Assembly (NCBI GenBank): GCA_025352665.1
Contig: JANXSM010000150.1
Location: forward strand, 1-49,541
Source: Rhodospirillales bacterium
Lineage (GTDB): Bacteria; Pseudomonadota; Alphaproteobacteria; Acetobacterales; Acetobacteraceae
Direction of reading: 5' to 3'
DNA: 49,541 nucleotides
A program made the position numbers and the translations under genes. The stretch's first letter is position 1. Every line of letters starts with the position of its first letter. Positions 45,032 through 49,541 of this stretch are shown piece by piece. The notes below the pieces were generated by a model, which saw only the letters and a program-made list of their open reading frames with translations, did not search any database and was not told the origin of the DNA.

Positions 45032-45766
45032 ATGGAACCCCTTTCGGATAGCGCTTTGGCCGCGTTCGCAAGCGGCCCCCGCGCCTCAGGCGGCCTGTCA
45101 GAGCAGGCCTATCGCGCCATTCGCGAAGCGATCCAGGAAGGGTGGCTCGCGCCGGGCCAGCGTGTTCTGGAACTCGAACTCTGCGCCTGGCTAAAGATGA
45201 GCCGCACGCCGGTGCGTGAGGCCCTGCGGCGGCTGCAGTCGGACGGTATGCTTGTGCATGCGGCTGGCGGCGGCCTCTCGGTCGCGCAGCACGACCTGCG
45301 CGCCGTGGCCGAGTTGTACGACGTCCGCGAGAGCCTCGAAGGTACCGCTGCAGCCCTTGCGGCCCGCAACGGCGATGTCACCGAGGTGCACATTCTCGAG
45401 GCCATGCTCGACTCGCACCGGCGGCTTCCGGACGACCCGAAGGTGCATGCGCGGGAGAACGCGCTGTTCCATGAGCACATCTATCGCGCGGCCCGCAACC
45501 GCTTCCTGTTGAAAAGCCTGCAGGACCTGCACGACGCCGTCGCCCTGCTCGGCCGCACCACCTTCGCTGCCCCCGGCCGGATCCGGGAGGCGTGGTCCGA
45601 GCACGAGGCCATCGTCGCCGCCATCCGCCGCCACGATTCCACCGAGGCCGAGGCCCTGGCCCGCGCCCATGTCCGCCGCGGCTACCAGCTCCGCCTGGCC
45701 GCCATCGCCGAAACCACACAGGCAGGTCCCCAAACCCGGATGGAACAGCGCCTGCGCCTCCCCTGA
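45032..45766 (+). CDS. GntR-family transcriptional regulator, FadR/FCD type
   Basis: About 244 residues from ATG 45032 (GTG 45008 adds eight). The N-terminal winged helix is LSEQAYRAIREAIQEGWLAPGQRVLELELCAWLKMSRTPVREALRRLQSDGML. The C-terminal FCD ligand domain has metal-binding His in ENALFHEHIYRAA and WSEHEAIVAAIRRHD and ends AHVRRGYQLRLAAIAE. Typical effectors are organic acids. It is placed between the PrpD/PrpF operon and the ABC transporter and so probably controls both. Confidence 0.92.
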   Translation: MEPLSDSALAAFASGPRASGGLSEQAYRAIREAIQEGWLAPGQRVLELELCAWLKMSRTPVREALRRLQSDGMLVHAAGGGLSVAQHDLRAVAELYDVRESLEGTAAALAARNGDVTEVHILEAMLDSHRRLPDDPKVHARENALFHEHIYRAARNRFLLKSLQDLHDAVALLGRTTFAAPGRIREAWSEHEAIVAAIRRHDSTEAEALARAHVRRGYQLRLAAIAETTQAGPQTRMEQRLRLP

Positions 45767-45830
45767 TCGAAGCTGACCACACAAAGAACTGGACGTGGCC
45801 CAAGCTGCGCCATCCACCGGAGGACGTCGA

Positions 45831-46871
45831 ATGAACCGAACCGAGCTGACACGCCGGACCGCCCTGGCCCTAGGGATTGCGGCTTCCCTGCCGTTCCCCG
45901 CGAAGGCGGCCGAGGACTGGCCCGCCGTGCAGGAGGCCGCGCGCAAAGAAGCCTGGCTGAGCTTCTACCACAACCTCCGCCCGCAGGGCGTTGAGACATT
46001 GCTGGCCGAGTTCCGCAAGGCCAACCCGGGCATTCATACAGAGCAGATTCGCCTCGGCAGCGCGCCGCTGATCGAGCGGTTCGCGACCGAGTTCAACGCC
46101 GGCCGCAACCTGGCCGACGTCATGCTCACCTTCCCTGACGACACCTATTTCAACGGGATCGACAAAAGCGGCTGGGCCGCCACCTGGACGCCGCCGGAGC
46201 TGGCCGCCTTCAAGCCCGAGGCCAACCACGGCAACAAGGCCTTCGCCGTCCACACTTCGCGCAATATCATCATCTGGAACAAGCAGCGGGTGAAGCCGGC
46301 CGACGCGCCCAAGGAGTGGGCGGACCTGTGGGATCCGAAGTGGAAGGGCAAGGTGGCGATGGACCCGCCCTGGCGGTCCATCGCCGTGCAGGGCCTCGTG
46401 GCGTTCTGGGCGAAGAACGGCGTCCAGGACGCGGCAGAGAAGCTGCGCGCGAATGACGTGCGGTTCTTCGAGGGCTCGGCCGGCGTGTTCCAGGCGGTCC
46501 TGCGCGGAGACGTCATGGTGGGCACGCTGGCGGACCTGCCAGTGGAGCCTGCGCTCGAGGACGGAGCTCCGATCGGGTTCATCTACCCGAAGTCCGGCAC
46601 CGCCACGAACGACGGTTACGTCATGGTCAACGCCCGCGCCCCGCACCCGAACGCAGGGCGGGTCTTCACAAACTGGTTGCTCAGCGCCCCGGGCCAGGTG
46701 GTCCTGCAGGAGCAGGACGGCCTTCCGGTCACGCGCCCCGGCGTCCCCCCGCTCAAGTTCCTGCCGCCGACAGCGAGCCTGCCCAACGCCGTCGACTCGC
46801 TGAAGCTCATCTCGGGCGCCGAGCAGGCGGCGACGATCGAGTCCTGGCGCACCGCCTTCGGCATCCGCTAG
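45831..46871 (+). CDS. ABC transporter substrate-binding protein (iron/organic-anion type)
   Basis: A 346-residue periplasmic protein of the AfuA/FbpA/PotD-like type. A twin-arginine leader is evident (TRRTALALGIAASLPFPAKA, cleavage about residue 26). GVETLLAEFRKANPGIHTEQIRLGSAPLIERFATEFNAGRNLADVMLTF is the characteristic opening of the mature protein. ATG 45831 follows CCGGAGGA. Although the family is called ferric, many members bind phosphonates, sugars or carboxylates; I see no Tyr-Tyr iron motif. Neighbours suggest a tricarboxylate-like ligand. Confidence 0.88.
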   Translation: MNRTELTRRTALALGIAASLPFPAKAAEDWPAVQEAARKEAWLSFYHNLRPQGVETLLAEFRKANPGIHTEQIRLGSAPLIERFATEFNAGRNLADVMLTFPDDTYFNGIDKSGWAATWTPPELAAFKPEANHGNKAFAVHTSRNIIIWNKQRVKPADAPKEWADLWDPKWKGKVAMDPPWRSIAVQGLVAFWAKNGVQDAAEKLRANDVRFFEGSAGVFQAVLRGDVMVGTLADLPVEPALEDGAPIGFIYPKSGTATNDGYVMVNARAPHPNAGRVFTNWLLSAPGQVVLQEQDGLPVTRPGVPPLKFLPPTASLPNAVDSLKLISGAEQAATIESWRTAFGIR

Positions 46872-46891
46872 CGGTCCGGGGTCGCAGAGCG

Positions 46892-48634
46892 ATGCCCCTG
46901 GATCAAAACGTCCTGGCGATCGTGGCGCCGGCCCGGCTCGGGACCCGCATCGCAACGCGGCGCGGTGCGGGCGGCGTGTTGTCGGCCGTCTATGTGGCCG
47001 TGTTCGCGGCGGTGGCGCTGCTGGCGCTGATCCCCGTCTCGGCGCTGGTTCTGGGAAGCCTGCGCGACTCCGCACCGGGTATGCCCGACGGGCATTGGAC
47101 GCTGGCGAACTGGGCCGGGCTGGTCTCGCCCGGCGTCATTGATACCCTGCTGACCACCCTGGTCGTGGCCGGGTTCACCACCGCCTTCGCGATGGTGATC
47201 GGCACGGCCATGGCGCTCGTCATTCATCGCACCGACTTCCGCTGGTCCAGCGCCATGACGGGACTGCTGGCGCTGAGCTTCTACTTCCCGTCCTTCATCC
47301 TCGCCATGGCCTGGATCGTGATCGGCTCCCCCGGCGGCCTGATCAACAACGTCCTGCAGGACCTGCTGGGCATCGAGGGCTTCGCCGTCGACATCTACGG
47401 CATCACCGGCATCGTCTTCGTCATGACATTGCACCAGGTGCCGTTCGTCTACCTGACGATGCGCGGCCCGATCATGGGCATGGACCCTAGCTACGAGGAG
47501 GCGTCGCGCACGGCAGGCGCCTCGCCGTTTACCATGCTGCGGCGGGTCACGCTGCCGATGCTGTCCTATGCGCTGGCCTCCAGCGCGCTGCTGTGCCTGG
47601 TGATGGCTTTGGAGCAATTCGGCATTCCGGTGCTGATCGGCGTACCTGGCCGGGTTACCGTGCTGGCAACGCAGATCTACCTGCTGTGCCGCTTTCCGCC
47701 GACCGCCTACGGGCTGGCCGCGGCGGTCGGCCTGACGCTCGCGGCAATGACGGGCCTCGCCATCATGCTGCAGCGGCGCCTTGCGAAGGGCGGCCGGTCG
47801 GTCGTGACCACGGGCAAGGCGGGGCGGATCACGCCCATCCCGCTGGGCGCATGGCGCTGGCCGGTGAACCTGCTGTGCGGCAGCTACGTTGCGGTGGCGC
47901 TCGTGCTGCCCAGCCTCATCCTGCTCTACACCTCGGTCATCAAGTTCTTCACCGCAAACCCGTTCGACGCGACGTTCACGCTGCGGAACTACGCCTATGT
48001 CTGGAATTCCGAGGAGACGCAGCAGGCGATCGTGAACACCTTGGTCGTCTCCGGTGGCGGCGCCCTGGTGGGCGTGCTGCTCGGGGCGGCGTGCAGCTAC
48101 TTCACGGTGCGGTTGCGGCCCACCGGGTGGCGGGTGCTGGACGTGCTCGTGATGCTGCCGTTCGGCGTACCGGGCATCGTGCTCGGCCTCGGCCTGCTCT
48201 GGGCCTACGCATATCTGCCGGTGCCGCTGTACGGCACGCTCACGCTGATTGTGCTGGCCTACGTCACGCGCTTCCTGCCCTACGCGACGGAGACGGCCGG
48301 CGCCCGCTTCGTCCAGCTCGACCGCAGCCTCGAGGAGGCAGCCTGGACCGCCGGCGCCAGCCGCCAGTCCGGGGTCTGGCGCATCATCATGCCGCTCAGC
48401 CTGCCATCCCTGCAAAGCGGCTACTTCCTGCTGTTCATGGCCTTCTTCCGCGAGATTTCGGCCACGATCCTGATCTTCACCGCGTCCACGTCGGTGCTGT
48501 CGGTCTCGATCTGGTCGTCGTTCGAGCAGGCGAACTGGGGCCTCGCCAGCGCCCTGTCCATCCTGGCGATGCTCCTGATGATTGTCGTCATGTCCCTCCT
48601 GCTCTGGGCGATGCCCGGGGCGCGCAAACGCTGA
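46892..48634 (+). CDS. ABC transporter permease, fused double domain
   Basis: A 580-residue permease with two BPD_transp_1 domains in one chain (FbpB/ThiP-type), about twelve membrane segments. The two EAA loops are EEASRTAGASPFTMLRRVTLPM (about residue 205) and EEAAWTAGASRQSGVWRIIMPL (about residue 487). A hydrophilic linker near residues 300-320 joins the halves. It lies 20 bp after the binding-protein gene and 12 bp before the ATPase gene. Confidence 0.92.
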   Translation: MPLDQNVLAIVAPARLGTRIATRRGAGGVLSAVYVAVFAAVALLALIPVSALVLGSLRDSAPGMPDGHWTLANWAGLVSPGVIDTLLTTLVVAGFTTAFAMVIGTAMALVIHRTDFRWSSAMTGLLALSFYFPSFILAMAWIVIGSPGGLINNVLQDLLGIEGFAVDIYGITGIVFVMTLHQVPFVYLTMRGPIMGMDPSYEEASRTAGASPFTMLRRVTLPMLSYALASSALLCLVMALEQFGIPVLIGVPGRVTVLATQIYLLCRFPPTAYGLAAAVGLTLAAMTGLAIMLQRRLAKGGRSVVTTGKAGRITPIPLGAWRWPVNLLCGSYVAVALVLPSLILLYTSVIKFFTANPFDATFTLRNYAYVWNSEETQQAIVNTLVVSGGGALVGVLLGAACSYFTVRLRPTGWRVLDVLVMLPFGVPGIVLGLGLLWAYAYLPVPLYGTLTLIVLAYVTRFLPYATETAGARFVQLDRSLEEAAWTAGASRQSGVWRIIMPLSLPSLQSGYFLLFMAFFREISATILIFTASTSVLSVSIWSSFEQANWGLASALSILAMLLMIVVMSLLLWAMPGARKR

Positions 48635-48646
48635 AAGGACGCATCG

Positions 48647-49510
48647 ATGGGCATTTCCGTTCGCAACCTGGTGAAGTCCTACGGGATGGTCACCGTCATC
48701 CAAGCCATCTCGTTCGACGTTGCGGACGGCGAATTCGTGACGCTGCTGGGCCCCAGCGGCTGCGGCAAGACCACCACCCTGCGCTGCATCGCCGGGTTGG
48801 ACACGCCAAACGGCGGCACCATCGCGATCAACGGCCGCGTGGTCTCCGACCCCACGCGCGACGTCTTCGTGCCGCCGCACGAGCGCGACCTGGGCATGGT
48901 GTTCCAGTCGTACGCCATCTGGCCGCATCTCACGGTGTCCCAGAACGTCGCCTTTCCGCTGACGGTGAAGGCCCGCCGAGACAGCGCGGCGCGGACGGCG
49001 GAAGCGGTGTCCTGGGCGCTCGGCGTGGTCGGCATGGGCCATCTGGCCGATCGCCGCCCTTCGGAACTGTCGGGCGGCCAACAGCAGCGTGTGGCGCTGG
49101 CCCGGGCCATAGCGGCCCGTCCGCAACTGCTGCTGTTCGACGAGCCGCTGTCCAACCTCGATGCCCGGCTGCGCGACCGCACCAGGCTGGAGATCAGCCG
49201 GATCCAGAAGGAACTGCGTGTGCCGACCCTGTACGTCACGCACGACCAGACCGAGGCGCTGTCGATGTCTGACCGCGTCATCGTCATGGAAGCGGGCGCC
49301 GTCGTCCAGGAGGGGACGCCTGAAACGCTTTATCATCGGCCGGTCAACCGCTTCGTCGCCGATTTCATCGGCAACGCGAATTTCCTGGCGGTGCATCGCG
49401 ACGGGCAGCAATGGCGGCTGGAGGACGGGACGCCGATCGCGGTCGACGTTGGAGACGGCGCTGGGGACGGCCTTGGACTCGGCGGCGGTGACGGCTGCGG
49501 ACTTGGCTGA
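48647..49510 (+). CDS. ABC transporter ATPase (FbpC/PotA type), C-terminus truncated
   Basis: Complete nucleotide-binding domain: Walker A LLGPSGCGKTTTLRC, Q-loop GMVFQSYAIWPHLTVSQNVAFPL, signature ELSGGQQQRVALARAI, Walker B LLLFDEPLSNLDARLRDR and H-loop VTHDQTEALSMSDRV. A C-terminal regulatory (TOBE-type) domain begins (NRFVADFIGNANFL), but after about residue 268 the sequence turns to Gly/Asp low-complexity and stops at 49508-49510 (287 residues against the usual 340-370). Either the gene is broken or the sequence changes origin at about 49450. Confidence 0.85.
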   Translation: MGISVRNLVKSYGMVTVIQAISFDVADGEFVTLLGPSGCGKTTTLRCIAGLDTPNGGTIAINGRVVSDPTRDVFVPPHERDLGMVFQSYAIWPHLTVSQNVAFPLTVKARRDSAARTAEAVSWALGVVGMGHLADRRPSELSGGQQQRVALARAIAARPQLLLFDEPLSNLDARLRDRTRLEISRIQKELRVPTLYVTHDQTEALSMSDRVIVMEAGAVVQEGTPETLYHRPVNRFVADFIGNANFLAVHRDGQQWRLEDGTPIAVDVGDGAGDGLGLGGGDGCGLG

Positions 49511-49541
49511 GGCGACGGTTTTTGAGATGGCGCCGGCGACG
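49451..49541. other. Low-complexity tail at the right edge
   Basis: The last 90 bases do not fit the ATPase family. Read on the minus strand they give an Ala/Val/Ser-rich peptide with repeated AVxxA steps, uninterrupted to the edge. This may be the end of another gene, an inserted repeat or an assembly junction. Confidence 0.4.

Noticed and set aside
46868-49411. An 847-residue open frame on the minus strand opposite the ABC permease and ATPase
   Set aside because: Composition is dominated by His, Arg, Gln, Asp and Gly without hydrophobic cores or motifs, as expected for the antisense of GC-rich coding DNA; the plus-strand genes are unmistakable.

Overview
The window is GC-rich double-stranded bacterial DNA. 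It suggests an alphaproteobacterium, plausibly an Acetobacteraceae-like relative. The grounds are the high GC, many ATGA/GTGA gene overlaps, and the core block ppx - rlmE - guaB - HAD - rsmB-like - GNAT - guaA; the family-level placement is inference from gene order and is not proven. No rRNA, CRISPR array or cas gene was seen.

Region 1 (1-8504) is the tRNA-proximal end of a genomic island. A tRNA-Gln(CTG) on the minus strand is followed, just past its 3' end, by a 610-residue tyrosine integrase. Next come a probable HUH-type (rolling-circle) endonuclease whose start codon lies in a hairpin, a serine recombinase with a 30-bp inverted repeat upstream, a small unknown gene, and a single-chain Type ISP restriction-modification gene. 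The 3' end of the RM gene is cut by an IS5-like insertion that runs off the left edge, so the specificity domain is lost here. The island's other end lies outside the window.

Region 2 (8505-17700) is housekeeping: exopolyphosphatase, 23S rRNA 2'-O-methyltransferase RlmE, IMP dehydrogenase, a haloacid dehalogenase-like protein, an RsmB-like m5C methyltransferase, a GNAT acetyltransferase, a small membrane protein and GMP synthetase. The gaps carry two palindromic repeat families, here called A and B. Two B copies flank guaA. The guaB reading frame has no conventional start codon upstream of its conserved N-terminal motif.

Region 3 (17700-42100) is a large catabolic locus built around a divergent promoter at about 31.98-32.17 kb. 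Leftwards runs an operon of phosphotransferase-kinase, lipocalin-like DUF protein, CaiB CoA-transferase, HyuA, HyuB, SDR and flavin monooxygenase, followed by a branched-chain-type ABC transporter (LivK-H-M-G-F). Rightwards runs MaoC hydratase, CitE-like lyase, family I CoA-transferase homologue, beta-keto acid cleavage enzyme (BKACE) and a tripartite tricarboxylate transporter (TctC-B-A). The hydratase/lyase/CoA-transferase trio matches the itaconate (citramalyl-CoA) degradation logic. A divergent pair (MDR reductase and acyl-CoA dehydrogenase) and a MarR regulator complete the locus. A 25-bp motif is shared by the livK upstream region and the central divergent promoter, which suggests common regulation.

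Region 4 (42400-49541) is a second catabolic unit: MmgE/PrpD and PrpF-like enzymes, a divergent GntR (FadR-type) regulator, and an iron/spermidine-type ABC transporter (binding protein, fused double permease, ATPase). The ATPase loses homology near its C-terminus, about 90 bases before the window ends.
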